Of a stretch of DNA of 64,000 nt, positions 50,901-59,408 are shown in pieces. The stretch spans positions 16,751-80,750 of the forward strand of contig NZ_MUXN01000037.1 in the NCBI RefSeq assembly GCF_001995215.1, in the 5' to 3' direction. The notes under the pieces are model-generated. The model saw nothing but the letters and a program-made list of their open reading frames with translations. It had not been told where the DNA came from and did not search any database. Each line of letters begins with the position of its first letter. Position 1 is the stretch's first letter. Source of the DNA: Amycolatopsis azurea DSM 43854 (GTDB lineage: Bacteria > Actinomycetota > Actinomycetes > Mycobacteriales > Pseudonocardiaceae). A program made the translations under genes and the position numbers.

Positions 50901-52060
50901 CCGAAGACGAAACGCTGCTGACGGTGCTGGCCGGACGGCTCGGTCAAGGCCTGGCCCGGGTACATCAGATCGACCAGCAGCGGGAGACCGCGCTCGCGCT
51001 CCAGCACGCGATCCTCGGCCCGCAACGGCTCCCCGAGGGATTCGTGGCCCGCTATCAGCCTGCCAACAGCCCGCTGAAGGTCGGCGGTGACTGGTACGAC
51101 GTGGTCGAACTGGAAGACGGGCGCATCGCGCTGGTCGTCGGTGACTGCGTAGGGCACGGCCTGGCCGCGGCCACCGTCATGGGGCAGTTGCGCAGCGCCT
51201 GCCGCGCCCTGCTGCTGGAGAACCCGAGCCCTGCGGCGGCACTGACCGGGCTGGACCGCTTCGCCGCCCGCCTGCCCGGCGCCGTCTGCACCACCGCGTT
51301 CTGCGCGGTTCTCTCGCGCGATACAGGCGAGATGAGCTACGCCGCCGCGGGCCACCCGCCGCCGATCCTGTTCGGCGCGGACCGCTCCATCCAGCTGCTG
51401 GAAGGCGGGCGATCGATTCCGCTGGGTGTCCGGCCCGGCAGGCCGAGATCCGAAGCGCGCACCGTGATCCCCGCCCGCGCCACCCTGCTGTTGTACACCG
51501 ACGGTCTTGTCGAACGACGTCGCTGCTCACTCGGTGACGGCATCGACCGCGTCGCCGCACTGGTCGCCGAAAACGGCGACACCATCCTCGAAGGCCTGGC
51601 CGGGCTGTTGATGTCCGAACTGGCCCCGGCAGAAGGTTATGAGGACGACGTGGCGTTGCTGACCTATCGCAGTCCCGGCCCCCTGGACTTGAGCTTTCCC
51701 GCCGACGTCGGCGAACTGGCGGTCGTGCGCAAGGCCTTGCGCGACTGGCTACAGCGCTGCGAGCTCGATGCCGACCAGCTTCAGAACATCCTCGTCGCGG
51801 TGGGGGAGGCCACCGCCAACGCCGTCGAGCACGGTCATCGCGACGACCCCGGTGGCCTCGTCCGGCTTCGAGCCGCCGTCTTGACCGACGGCTTACGCCT
51901 GATCGTCAGCGACACCGGGTCGTGGAAACCGCCTCGCCCGGACCCCGATTCCGATCGCGGCCGAGGACTGATCCTGATGAGGGCCTTCATGGACGAGGTC
52001 ACCGTCGAACAAGGAGATGCCGGAACCACCGTGTACCTGAAGGCGAGGATTTCCCGATGA
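47954..52060 (+). CDS. Hybrid sensor: PAS-GAF-histidine kinase-receiver-PAS-GAF-SpoIIE phosphatase-HATPase
   Basis: 1368 residues from ATG 47954 (TTG seven codons upstream also open). Approximate domains: PAS 25-170, GAF 185-325, HisKA with H349 in SHEFRTP, HATPase 430-555 (NLLSNAVKF, DTGVGVP, GSGIGLAL), receiver 610-725 with D668 (ISDVMMPG) and K720 (LVKPF), PAS 735-850, GAF 860-970, PP2C/SpoIIE 990-1210 with D1046 in GGDWYDV and GHPPPILF, and an RsbW-like HATPase 1220-1360 (VGEATANAVEHGH, GRGLILMRAF). All active-site residues appear intact. It joins two-component phosphorelay to partner-switching control of a sigma factor and is cytoplasmic. Followed by a STAS antagonist. Confidence 0.85.
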   Translation: MPSAEAGRGRIDVFAADGEVGRDLAEVDWTATPLGRPDGWPLSLRTAVGILLSSRFSMWMAWGPELTFFCNSAYRHNTLGRKYPWALGRPANEVWSEIWDDIGPRIETVLSTGKATWDEGLLLFLERSGYLEESYHTFSYSPLCDDSGRVVGMLCVVSEETDRIIGERRMATLRDLGSDPSVITTEDEVLAFAVRQLNRNTRDLPFTLIYLFEDGGPARLAASTGLADDLAVPLLELPVEQLAEGGAVLIGLDEARTTELPAGAWPEPPNQALVIPLRQQGGVPHGFLVAGLNRYRDLDDGYRGFVELVAAHIAAGIVSARSHQAQQRRAEELAELDRAKTAFFSNISHEFRTPLTLIMGPVQELLSNAPGLDDAARADLEVVRRNGSRLSKLVNTLLDFSRIEAGRMQACFEPVDLAAVTAELASVFQSAVERAGLRFTVECPPLGEPVYVDLALWEKVVFNLLSNAVKFTFEGAITVTVAKDARAATVAVSDTGVGVPAKEVPRLFERFHRIENTRARSHEGSGIGLALVRELVELHGGTITGDSVEGVGTTFTVRLPFGSAHLPADSLTASSGRAGTAATAEPYALEARRWSSGDPAPEIAEADRASTQRQSTPARVVIADDNADMREYLTRLVTGAGYVVEAVADGDEAMGAVRAEPPDLVISDVMMPGLDGLGLVERLRGEPRTAAVPVLLLSARAGQEASIEGLQAGADDYLVKPFASAELLARVRANVELARLRTRSARWRAALIDSLQEAFFVCDEGGAVVEINSAFADILGYGPRGLPYRPAHPWWPDASTDPDLYRLVSDAFETVLRDRRGSCTIPVAHRDGHRLWVTASFSRVEDPETGRHVTVGTFRDVTAEHYAIQRQSVLSALNQQLAQADSVGEALVTSLAELRRVWKARRVLAVLFPSHTAEPVIVGEQGGWEDLPPGVRHSVTALRDSETLSAVAGKPGTAGISLQHPDGVLVVWLELAESRPITPEDETLLTVLAGRLGQGLARVHQIDQQRETALALQHAILGPQRLPEGFVARYQPANSPLKVGGDWYDVVELEDGRIALVVGDCVGHGLAAATVMGQLRSACRALLLENPSPAAALTGLDRFAARLPGAVCTTAFCAVLSRDTGEMSYAAAGHPPPILFGADRSIQLLEGGRSIPLGVRPGRPRSEARTVIPARATLLLYTDGLVERRRCSLGDGIDRVAALVAENGDTILEGLAGLLMSELAPAEGYEDDVALLTYRSPGPLDLSFPADVGELAVVRKALRDWLQRCELDADQLQNILVAVGEATANAVEHGHRDDPGGLVRLRAAVLTDGLRLIVSDTGSWKPPRPDPDSDRGRGLILMRAFMDEVTVEQGDAGTTVYLKARISR

Positions 52061-52347
52061 GTGCTCGGCTCACCCTCACCACGGACAGCCGTGAAGACGG
52101 CAGCGTCCTGCTGATCGCCTCCGGCGAGATCGATCTGAGCAATGTCGACGCCTTCGACAGCGCGCTCGCCGGCGCCACGAAGAACGGCACGGTCACTGTC
52201 GACCTGCGTGAGGTGGACTACCTCGACAGCGGCGGCATCAACGCGCTGTTCGGCTATGCCGACCGGATCCGCATCCGCACCAACCCGCTGCTGATGCCCG
52301 TCCTCACTGTCAGCGGGCTCACCGAACTCGTCGACGTCGAGCAGTGA
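52057..52347 (+). CDS. STAS-domain anti-sigma factor antagonist (RsbV/SpoIIAA-like)
   Basis: 96 residues from ATG overlapping the sensor stop (ATGA). Single STAS domain: LLIASGEIDLSNVDAFDSAL, VDLREVDYLDSGGINALFGYADRI. The phospho-acceptor motif D-S-[ST]-G reads D-S-G-G; one Ser is kept. It is the expected substrate of the SpoIIE phosphatase and/or RsbW-like kinase domain encoded just upstream, releasing a sigma factor when dephosphorylated. No sigma factor gene is adjacent. Confidence 0.82.
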   Translation: MSARLTLTTDSREDGSVLLIASGEIDLSNVDAFDSALAGATKNGTVTVDLREVDYLDSGGINALFGYADRIRIRTNPLLMPVLTVSGLTELVDVEQ

Positions 52348-52390
52348 TCACGGCCATCCCGAGCCGGGGCGCTCCCCATGTGATTCGTCA

Positions 52391-52421
52391 GATAAGTCAC
52401 TAACCTAGTTAGTGACTTATC
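52391..52421. promoter_or_regulatory. Perfect 31-bp palindrome, MarR operator
   Basis: GATAAGTCACTAAC and GTTAGTGACTTATC flank CTA with no mismatch. The palindrome ends 16 bp before the MarR start, so binding would block transcription of the regulator and, if no other promoter exists, of the exporter and monooxygenase downstream. Confidence 0.75.
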
Positions 52422-52437
52422 AGGTAGACTATCTGGC

Positions 52438-52950
52438 ATGACTTCTTCGGCTCGCGGTCCTCGTCACGCCGGCCCGCCCACCGCCGGGCGGCAGGTCGAG
52501 GTCCCGGGCGTGGGCAACGCCGTGATGGAGCGCCTGCAGGAAGTGGGAGTGTTGACGCGAGTGGTCGAGCAGCGTCTGAGCGGGGCTCTGGGGATCAACG
52601 CCACGGACCTGGCGGCGATGGAGCACCTCACCACCGACGGCCCGCTGACCGCCAAGGAACTCGCGGATAGGCTGCGGGTCTCGACCGCGGCGAGTACACA
52701 CATCGTGGACCGGCTCGAGAAGGCCGGTCACATCGTCCGCCGCCCGCACGCGACCGATCGTCGCAAGGTGCTGGTCGAGCCGGTCGCCGAGTCGATGAAC
52801 CAGATCTTCGGGCACCTGCACCCGTTGTTGCGCGGTGTGGAGGACCTCGTCGAGGCGCTGAGCCCCCGAGACCGAGACGTCGTCAAGGCGTTCCTGACCG
52901 ATGTCGTGCGGATCTACACGGACACGGCGGATTCCTTCCCCCAGGGCTGA
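52438..52950 (+). CDS. MarR family transcriptional regulator
   Basis: 170 residues from ATG. Winged helix at about 50-115: GINATDLAAMEHLTTDGPLTAKELADRLRVSTAASTHIVDRLEKAGHIVRRPHATDRRKVLVEP, with the DRR wing. It sits directly behind the 31-bp palindrome and 128 bp ahead of the MFS exporter, giving a classic MarR-controlled drug efflux/inactivation unit. Confidence 0.87.
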   Translation: MTSSARGPRHAGPPTAGRQVEVPGVGNAVMERLQEVGVLTRVVEQRLSGALGINATDLAAMEHLTTDGPLTAKELADRLRVSTAASTHIVDRLEKAGHIVRRPHATDRRKVLVEPVAESMNQIFGHLHPLLRGVEDLVEALSPRDRDVVKAFLTDVVRIYTDTADSFPQG

Positions 52951-53078
52951 CTTCCCGCCGCGGCGCGCGAGCCGCCACACCCGACCCGACCACCGGGGCG
53001 CATTCGTTCCGCGGATGCCTGCCCGGCGTACGAACGCGCCCTGAAAACGAGCGCTGGCACCAGAATCCGGAGAGAATC

Positions 53079-54548
53079 ATGTCCGTACCCGAGAAGAAGA
53101 CATCGCCGCGGGCGGTGTGGTGGCTGCTGGCCACCGTGCTCGTCGTCGAGTTGATGGATCTGCTCGACTCGACCATCGTCAACGTGGCGGGGCCTTCGCT
53201 GGAGCGGTCCCTGGGCACGAGCCCGGTCGGGTTGCAGTGGGTCATCGGCGGCTACGCCCTGACCCTCGGCGCGGGCCTGGTGCTCGGCGGACGCCTCGGC
53301 GACCGTTACGGCCGGCGGCCGATGTTCCTGTGCGGGCTTGTGGCCTTCACCGTCGCGTCGCTGCTGTGCGCGGTCGCTCCGAGTGTCGGCCTGCTGATCA
53401 CCTTCCGGCTGTTCCAGGGCGTGGCCGGGGCGATGATGCTGCCCCAAGGACTGGGCATCCTGCGCGACAACCTCGCTCCCCGGGAGCTCACGAAAGCCCT
53501 TGCCGTCTTCGGCCCGGTTCTCGGCTTGGGCGGCGTCCTCGGCCCGGTGCTGGGCGGCGCCCTGGTCGACTGGGACCTGTTCGGTCTCGGCTGGCGGCTG
53601 GTGTTCCTGATCAACGTCCCGGTCGGCCTTGCCGCGTTGGCCCTGGCCTGGCGGCTGGTGCCCCGCGACAGCGGAATCAGGACGCTGCGCGTGGACGTCG
53701 TCGGAGCGGTACTCGTCGCGGTCGCCTCGGCGTTGCTGGTTCTTCCGCTCAACGAGGGGCAGGCATCGGGGTGGCCGCTGTGGACGTGGCTGTCGCTGTC
53801 CGCCGCGGCGATCGGCTACGCGGGATTCGCGCTGTGGCAGCGCCGCGCCGTGCGCCGGAACCGAGCGCCGCTGGTCACCCCGAGCCTGTTCGGCAAGTCC
53901 GCGTTCACCGTCGGACTGATCGCGGTCGCGCTGTTCTTCGGCGGTCTCATCGGCACCCAGCTGGTTCTGACGTTCTTCTTGCAACTCGGCCAGGGGTTCA
54001 CCGCCGGACAGGCCGGGCTGGGCAACCTCCCGGTCGCGCTGGGCACCGCCGTCGGCGGCACCATCAGCGGCGGGCTGCTCGCCGCCAAACTCGGCCGCAG
54101 GGTGTTGCAGGCCGGAGCGATCCTCCAGTTCGCCGGGGTCGCCTGGCTGTGGTTCGCCCTGGCCGACACCACCGGCTTCACGATCTGGCAGATCGTGCCC
54201 GGCGGCACCGTGGCCGGCATCGGCGCGGGCATCGTGATCGCCGCGGTGTTCAACACCGTGCTCGGCGCCGTCGACGACGACGAGGTCGGCTCCGCCTCCG
54301 GCGTGCTGTCCGCGGTCCAGGCGATCGGCGGCTCGGTCGGTGTCGCGGTGTTCAGCACCGTGTTCTTCGCCGGTGCCCTCGTCGGCCGGGTCACCGAGGG
54401 ATTCCGCGAAGCCCTCGTGGTCCAAGCGATCGTCATCGCGTTGTTCCTGCTGATCTCACCGCTGTTCCCTCGTCGTGCCCGCCCCGACGAACCGGTTCCC
54501 GCTGATCCTCACCACCCGGCGCCCCAGCAACCCAGCATCGCTTCCTGA
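53079..54548 (+). CDS. DHA2-family MFS exporter
   Basis: 489 residues from ATG. LLDSTIVNVAGPSLERSLG in helix 1, GGRLGDRYGRRPMF in the 2-3 loop, motif C-like LGLGGVLGPVLGGALVD, and 14 helices. Related to EmrB/QacA-type exporters. The gap of 10 bp to the FAD monooxygenase and the upstream MarR make a three-gene resistance-type operon. Confidence 0.86.
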   Translation: MSVPEKKTSPRAVWWLLATVLVVELMDLLDSTIVNVAGPSLERSLGTSPVGLQWVIGGYALTLGAGLVLGGRLGDRYGRRPMFLCGLVAFTVASLLCAVAPSVGLLITFRLFQGVAGAMMLPQGLGILRDNLAPRELTKALAVFGPVLGLGGVLGPVLGGALVDWDLFGLGWRLVFLINVPVGLAALALAWRLVPRDSGIRTLRVDVVGAVLVAVASALLVLPLNEGQASGWPLWTWLSLSAAAIGYAGFALWQRRAVRRNRAPLVTPSLFGKSAFTVGLIAVALFFGGLIGTQLVLTFFLQLGQGFTAGQAGLGNLPVALGTAVGGTISGGLLAAKLGRRVLQAGAILQFAGVAWLWFALADTTGFTIWQIVPGGTVAGIGAGIVIAAVFNTVLGAVDDDEVGSASGVLSAVQAIGGSVGVAVFSTVFFAGALVGRVTEGFREALVVQAIVIALFLLISPLFPRRARPDEPVPADPHHPAPQQPSIAS

Positions 54549-54558
54549 AGGAGATCCC

Positions 54559-55764
54559 TTGTCCCGCACCATCTTGATCTCCGGCGCCAGCATCGCCGGG
54601 CCTGCCTTGGCCTACTGGCTGCACCAGCACGGCATGACGGCGACCGTGATCGAACGCGCGCCGGAACTCCGCCTCGGCGGGCAGACGGTCGACCTGCGCG
54701 GCGCCGGGCGCACCGTCATCGAACGGATGGGCCTGGAGAAGGCCGCCCGCGAGCGCGTCACGCATGAGGAAGGGCTGCGTTTCGTCGACGACAGCAACCG
54801 GGTCCGGGCTTCGTTCGGCGCCGACGCCCTGGACGGCGACGGGTTCGTCACCGAGCTGGAACTCCTGCGCGGCGACCTCGCCGATCTGCTCTACCAGCAC
54901 ACCCGCGACGACATCGCCTACGTCTTCGGCGACGAGATCACCGGGCTGACCGATACCGGTGCCGGTGTGGACGTCACTTTCCGAAACGGCGCCGACCGCC
55001 GATTCGACCTCGTCGTCCTCGCCGACGGCCTGCGGTCCCGCACCCGGGATCTCGTCTTCGCCGACATCGCCCGCACTCGCTCTTTCGGCCTGTACACCGC
55101 CTACTTCACCATTCCGCGCACCGAGTCGGACGACAGGTGGGCACGATGGTTCAACGCCCCCGGTCGCCGAGTGGTCCTCCTGCGTCCCGACAACCAGGGG
55201 ACCACTCGCGCGACACTGTCCTTCCTGGGCCCGTACTCCGGGCTTGACCGGCTGAAAGTCCCGGCACAGCAAGACTTTCTGCGCCGTCACTACGCCGATG
55301 CCCGCTGGGAAACACCACGCGTGCTCGCCGCGATGGGCGACTCTCCGGACTTCTACTTCGAATCCGTCGGGCAGATGCGCCTCGAGCATTGGTCGCGCGG
55401 CCGGATCGCCACTGTCGGCGACGCCGCCTACTGCGCCTCCCCGCTCAGCGGCATGGGCACCAGCCTCGCCCTCGTCGGCGCCTACGTCCTCGCCGGCGAA
55501 CTCAGCCGCCACTCTGACCACCACGACGCCTTCCAGGCCTACGAAACCATCATGCGGCCCTACGTCACCCAAGCCCAGAACGTCTCCTGGTTCGCGCCGC
55601 GGCTGGCCTCCCCGAAAACCCGCACCGGCATCCGGCTCCTCCACACCGTCGCCGGTCTCGCCGCCGGCCCGAGGCTCAGCCGTCTCGCCGGCCGGTTCGC
55701 CACTCCGCCCGCGGACGCCATCGACCTTCCCGCCTACCGGCACAGCGAACAGGCCGGACACTGA
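54559..55764 (+). CDS. FAD-dependent monooxygenase (TetX/Rox-like)
   Basis: 401 residues from TTG with AAGGAGA ahead; the first codons then give the expected ILISGASIAGPALAYWLHQHG FAD fold. The second FAD motif GDAAYCASPLSGMGTSLAL is at about 292-310, and the DG motif lies at VVLADGLRSR. Class A hydroxylases of this type inactivate tetracyclines or rifamycins or act in polyketide tailoring. Its partner exporter and MarR favour a resistance role, inferred only. Confidence 0.83.
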   Translation: MSRTILISGASIAGPALAYWLHQHGMTATVIERAPELRLGGQTVDLRGAGRTVIERMGLEKAARERVTHEEGLRFVDDSNRVRASFGADALDGDGFVTELELLRGDLADLLYQHTRDDIAYVFGDEITGLTDTGAGVDVTFRNGADRRFDLVVLADGLRSRTRDLVFADIARTRSFGLYTAYFTIPRTESDDRWARWFNAPGRRVVLLRPDNQGTTRATLSFLGPYSGLDRLKVPAQQDFLRRHYADARWETPRVLAAMGDSPDFYFESVGQMRLEHWSRGRIATVGDAAYCASPLSGMGTSLALVGAYVLAGELSRHSDHHDAFQAYETIMRPYVTQAQNVSWFAPRLASPKTRTGIRLLHTVAGLAAGPRLSRLAGRFATPPADAIDLPAYRHSEQAGH

Positions 55765-56034
55765 CGCGCCACGGCGACGGAGAGGCCGAACGTGGACGTG
55801 TGGCCCTGGTTCTTGGACGGGAGAGACCGCTCACCGGCCGCCGGTTCGTCCTGATCCGGCGTTCCGGGGTGCGGGAGGCTATCGTTGAAGACAGCACTTC
55901 GTTGCCTTCACACGTGGGACGGCCTCCGCCCGACGAGCTGAAGGATCGCTCCGGACCCCGGCGGCGCACGTTCGGTGTCGTCACCGACGACCGAATGGGC
56001 CGGCGAGCCGTCCGCAGCGCACGAGAGGCCTACC

Positions 56035-57222
56035 GTGGCCGATCTCCCGCAAGATCCGAAAGTTCCCGACGATGTCCGGCCGGTGGTGCCGCGCATGCTG
56101 CGGGTGACCGCGGAGCTGGGGTGGCGGTTGCTCGTCGTCGGCGCGACCCTGTACGTGCTCGGGCTGGTCGTCGGCTATCTGGCCGCGGTGGTCGTGCCGG
56201 TGGCGATCGCGCTGCTGCTGGCCGCGATGCTCGCTCCCGCGGTGACCTTCCTCGTCCGTAACCGGATGCCGCGAGGCATCGCCGTCGCGGCGGTCCTGGT
56301 GGGCGGGCTCGCGGTGCTGGGCGGCCTGCTGACCTTCGTGGTGCTCACGTTCGTCAACGGCATACCCGCCTTGCGGGTCCAGCTCACGAAGAGCGTCGAC
56401 GCCGTCGCCAACTGGCTCACCACCGGTCCGCTCCATCTCAGTGCCGCGCAACTCCGGGATTCGGGCGACGACCTGGTGGCGACCCTGACCAATTCCCGGA
56501 CCGGATTGACCACCGGCGCGCTGAGCACGGCGGCGACCGTCGGTGGAGTGCTGGCGCAGGCACTGCTCGTGCTGTTCGTCTTGATCTTCCTGCTCGCGGA
56601 CGGGCCGGGGATCTGGGCGTTCCTGCTGCGCTCGGTACCCGCCCGTGCGCGGATCCGGGCGGACGTCGCCGGGCGGAGAAGCCTGGCCGCGCTCGTCAGT
56701 TACGTGCGCGCGACGATCGCGGTGGCCACCGTGGACGCGGTCGGCATCGGTATCGGCATGGCCGTATTGGGAGTCCCCCTGACCGTGCCCTTGTCCGCGC
56801 TGGTGTTTCTCGGCGCGTTCGTGCCCATCATCGGCTCGGTCGTGGTGGGCACCGTCGCCGTCCTGATCGCGCTGGTCGCCAACGGGCTAGTCCCGGCGCT
56901 GATCCTGCTCGGCGTCGTCCTCGTCGTCCAGCAACTGGAAAGCCATCTGCTGCAACCGTTCCTGCTCGGCCGGGCGGTGAAGCTCCATCCGCTCGCGGTG
57001 GTACTGGCCATCGCGACAGGGCTTCTCGTCGGCGGTATCGCCGGTGCCTTGCTGGCGGTTCCGCTGCTGGCGGTGCTCAACTCCGCCATCCGGTCTTTGC
57101 GCAGCGAGGCTGACGAACACGTCGACCCCGCCGACGTCCACGCGAGCAGCCCCGCGGAATCCGGCCCTCCCGAACCCGGTCTCGACCGGGAACCCGAACT
57201 TCGGCAAGGAGACGCTTCATGA
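56035..57222 (+). CDS. AI-2E family transporter (PerM/TqsA-like)
   Basis: 395 residues from GTG 56035 with GAGAGG ahead; a GTG at 55975 would add 20 disordered residues and lacks an SD. Eight or so membrane segments, with the family motifs PVAIALLLAAMLAPAVTFLVRN and LESHLLQPFLLGRAVKLHPLAVVLAI. The family includes exporters of unknown substrate, Na+/H+ antiporters and the E. coli AI-2 exporter. The stop overlaps the desaturase start (ATGA). Confidence 0.82.
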   Translation: MADLPQDPKVPDDVRPVVPRMLRVTAELGWRLLVVGATLYVLGLVVGYLAAVVVPVAIALLLAAMLAPAVTFLVRNRMPRGIAVAAVLVGGLAVLGGLLTFVVLTFVNGIPALRVQLTKSVDAVANWLTTGPLHLSAAQLRDSGDDLVATLTNSRTGLTTGALSTAATVGGVLAQALLVLFVLIFLLADGPGIWAFLLRSVPARARIRADVAGRRSLAALVSYVRATIAVATVDAVGIGIGMAVLGVPLTVPLSALVFLGAFVPIIGSVVVGTVAVLIALVANGLVPALILLGVVLVVQQLESHLLQPFLLGRAVKLHPLAVVLAIATGLLVGGIAGALLAVPLLAVLNSAIRSLRSEADEHVDPADVHASSPAESGPPEPGLDREPELRQGDAS

Positions 57223-58274
57223 CCACGACCACCCGGGAACTCGACCAGAGCCAGGTAGAGCTCATCGGCAAGGAACTCGACGCGCTGCGACAGCGAGTGG
57301 TGGCGGATCTCGGGTCGGAGGACGCCGATTACATCCGCAGGGTCGTCGCTGTGCAACGGCTCAGTGAGCTGTCGGGCCGGGTGCTGCTGTTCGCGGGCTG
57401 GTTCCCGCCGGCGTGGATCGCCGGTGTCGGCGCGCTCTCGCTGTCGAAGATCTTGGACAACATGGAGATCGGCCACAACGTCCTGCACGGTCAGTACGAC
57501 TGGATGAAGGACCCGACGCTGAACTCGCGGACCTTCGAATGGGACATGGTCTGCCCGAGCGAACAGTGGCGCCGCTCGCACAACTTCATGCACCACACCT
57601 ACACCAACATCCTCGACAAGGATCGCGACGTCGGTTACGGCATCATCCGGATCACCGAAGACCAGAAGTGGAATCCCTACTACCTCGGCAATCCGCTCTA
57701 CGCGGCGGCGCAGGCGGTGTTCTTCGAGTACGGGATCATGCTGCACGACCTCGAAGCGGACCGGATCGTGCAGGGCCGTCGCTCGTGGGCGGACGTCCGC
57801 CCGTTGCTCGGCCCGATGCTGCGCAAGGTATTTCGGCAGGCGGGCAAGGACTACGTGGTGTTCCCCGCGCTGACCGGTCCGCTGTTCCCGGTGACGCTGG
57901 CGGCGAACCTCAGCGCGAACCTGATCCGCAACCTCTGGGCCTTCTCGATCATCTTCTGCGGCCACTTTCCCGACGGTGCCGAGGTTTTCACCGAAGAGGA
58001 GAGCGAAAACGAGAGCAGGGGTCAGTGGTACCTGCGCCAGATGCTCGGCTCCGCGAACATCGTCGGAAGTCCGCTGTTCCACCTGCTTTCCGGGAATCTC
58101 AGTCATCAGATCGAGCATCACCTGTTCCCGGACATCCCGTCCCGTCGCTATCCGCGTATCGCGGCCGAAGTGCGGGAGCTCTGCGGGAAACACGGCCTGC
58201 CCTACAACACCGGTTCCCTGTCGAAGCAACTCGGCTCGGTCATCCGCAAGATCATCCGGCTCGCTTTGCCATGA
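57219..58274 (+). CDS. Membrane fatty acid desaturase (acyl-CoA/acyl-lipid type)
   Basis: 351 residues. Three histidine boxes: GHNVLHGQ (about 85-92), HNFMHHTYTN (about 120-129) and HQIEHHLFPD (about 296-305), with two pairs of membrane helices between. The QIEHH form resembles front-end and DesA3-like enzymes. Translational coupling to the AI-2E transporter is unusual and suggests a membrane-lipid adaptation unit. Confidence 0.86.
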   Translation: MTTTTRELDQSQVELIGKELDALRQRVVADLGSEDADYIRRVVAVQRLSELSGRVLLFAGWFPPAWIAGVGALSLSKILDNMEIGHNVLHGQYDWMKDPTLNSRTFEWDMVCPSEQWRRSHNFMHHTYTNILDKDRDVGYGIIRITEDQKWNPYYLGNPLYAAAQAVFFEYGIMLHDLEADRIVQGRRSWADVRPLLGPMLRKVFRQAGKDYVVFPALTGPLFPVTLAANLSANLIRNLWAFSIIFCGHFPDGAEVFTEEESENESRGQWYLRQMLGSANIVGSPLFHLLSGNLSHQIEHHLFPDIPSRRYPRIAAEVRELCGKHGLPYNTGSLSKQLGSVIRKIIRLALP

Positions 58275-58425
58275 CGAAGAGCTTCTCGCGTTACTCGGAC
58301 GTTAGCCCGTGATTTTCTCTGTACAGTGAAAGTGCCGAGAGTTTTTCGCGCGTCGGAGAGCGACCGATGTCACCTTCGGTTCTTCATCAACGCCGGCCCT
58401 CGTGGCCGGAGACCGGAGCCCGAAC

Positions 58426-58923
58426 ATGCGTGCCGACTCTTCCTCCCCGGACACCGAACGATTGAGTATCAAGCCCCGCAACTCGGAGAGCGGTCATGTC
58501 GACGGTGCCTGGTGGCCCCGATCCCGTGACCTGACGGCAGAAGTGCCCGAACTCGCCACAGCGCTCGACGGCCGGATCGGCCCGGTATGGCGGGTGGCTT
58601 ACCCGCCGTCGGGCTGGGCGGTCACGGTCCGCGAGATGATCTACCAGGGGCGGCTGATCAAACTGGAGGGAATCGGCTCGCAGAACGTTCACATCGTGCA
58701 CGTGACCGGCGGGAGCATGCACCGGGTCACTCTCCTGGTCATCCCACCGGGGACCGATGAGCTCGCCGCCGAAGGGGTGCTGGCAGCCGCCTCCGGGCAG
58801 AACAACGTGACCTGCCCGGAAATGCTCCTCGACGAGTTCGGCGCGCGACCCACCCCGGAAAACGCCCTCGCCCGTTGGGAATCTGAAGGTGGGCGTGGCG
58901 AAATCGCCGGAGCGGGCGGGTGA
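58426..58923 (+). CDS. DUF5994 family protein
   Basis: 165 residues from ATG 58426 with GGAG ahead. The opening LSIKPRNSESGHVDGAWWPRSRDLTAEVPELATAL in segments and RIGPVWRVAYPPSGWAV are characteristic of DUF5994, an actinobacterial family of unknown function. No signal peptide or membrane span. Confidence 0.7.
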   Translation: MRADSSSPDTERLSIKPRNSESGHVDGAWWPRSRDLTAEVPELATALDGRIGPVWRVAYPPSGWAVTVREMIYQGRLIKLEGIGSQNVHIVHVTGGSMHRVTLLVIPPGTDELAAEGVLAAASGQNNVTCPEMLLDEFGARPTPENALARWESEGGRGEIAGAGG

Positions 58924-59071
58924 ATTCCGGAGATCCCAGTCGGCGGTCTCTCTTCCGTGAGACTCGTATCACCGGTCGACTCGTGGCGTTGTGGTCCGTT
59001 CGACCGACAGTGCTTGGACGCGCCTTCCAGTAACTTGTTGCCGACCCCGACCCGACACCGGAGGAGCCACC

Positions 59072-59389
59072 TTGACGACTGCCCAACGCGTTCTCGCCGT
59101 TCTTGCCGCCACAGGGCTGGCCGTCTCGGCCTTGGGCGCGGGCTCCGCTTCCGCCGCGACCAAGGGCAAGATCTACATCTCCAACAACTGCGGCGGCGCG
59201 GTCTCCACCACCATCCACCGCACCGACGGCTCGATGATCGCGGGCACCGGGGCCGCCCCGGCGGGCAGTTACTTCGGCTACCCGGTCAACCCCGGCACCT
59301 ATGAGGTCCGCGTGCCCGCCGGTAACCGGAACGTGAAGATCCTCGACCTCGGCGGCAAGGCGCACTCGGTCATCGTCAAGGCCTGCTGA
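59072..59389 (+). CDS. Small secreted protein
   Basis: 105 residues from TTG with GGAGGAG ahead. Signal peptide about 1-29 (...GSASAAT). The mature domain is beta-rich and contains two Cys (NNCGGA and the C-terminal KAC), enough to tie the ends together. Not recognised; a small extracellular binding or coat protein is possible. Confidence 0.6.
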   Translation: MTTAQRVLAVLAATGLAVSALGAGSASAATKGKIYISNNCGGAVSTTIHRTDGSMIAGTGAAPAGSYFGYPVNPGTYEVRVPAGNRNVKILDLGGKAHSVIVKAC

Positions 59390-59408
59390 CACCCGTCGAG
59401 TGTGAGTG

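Noticed and set aside
52391..52421. Shared regulator for the MarR palindrome and the BlaI box because both contain AAGTCACT
   Set aside because: The shared 8-mer sits differently relative to each centre of symmetry, and each site has its own regulator gene beside it.
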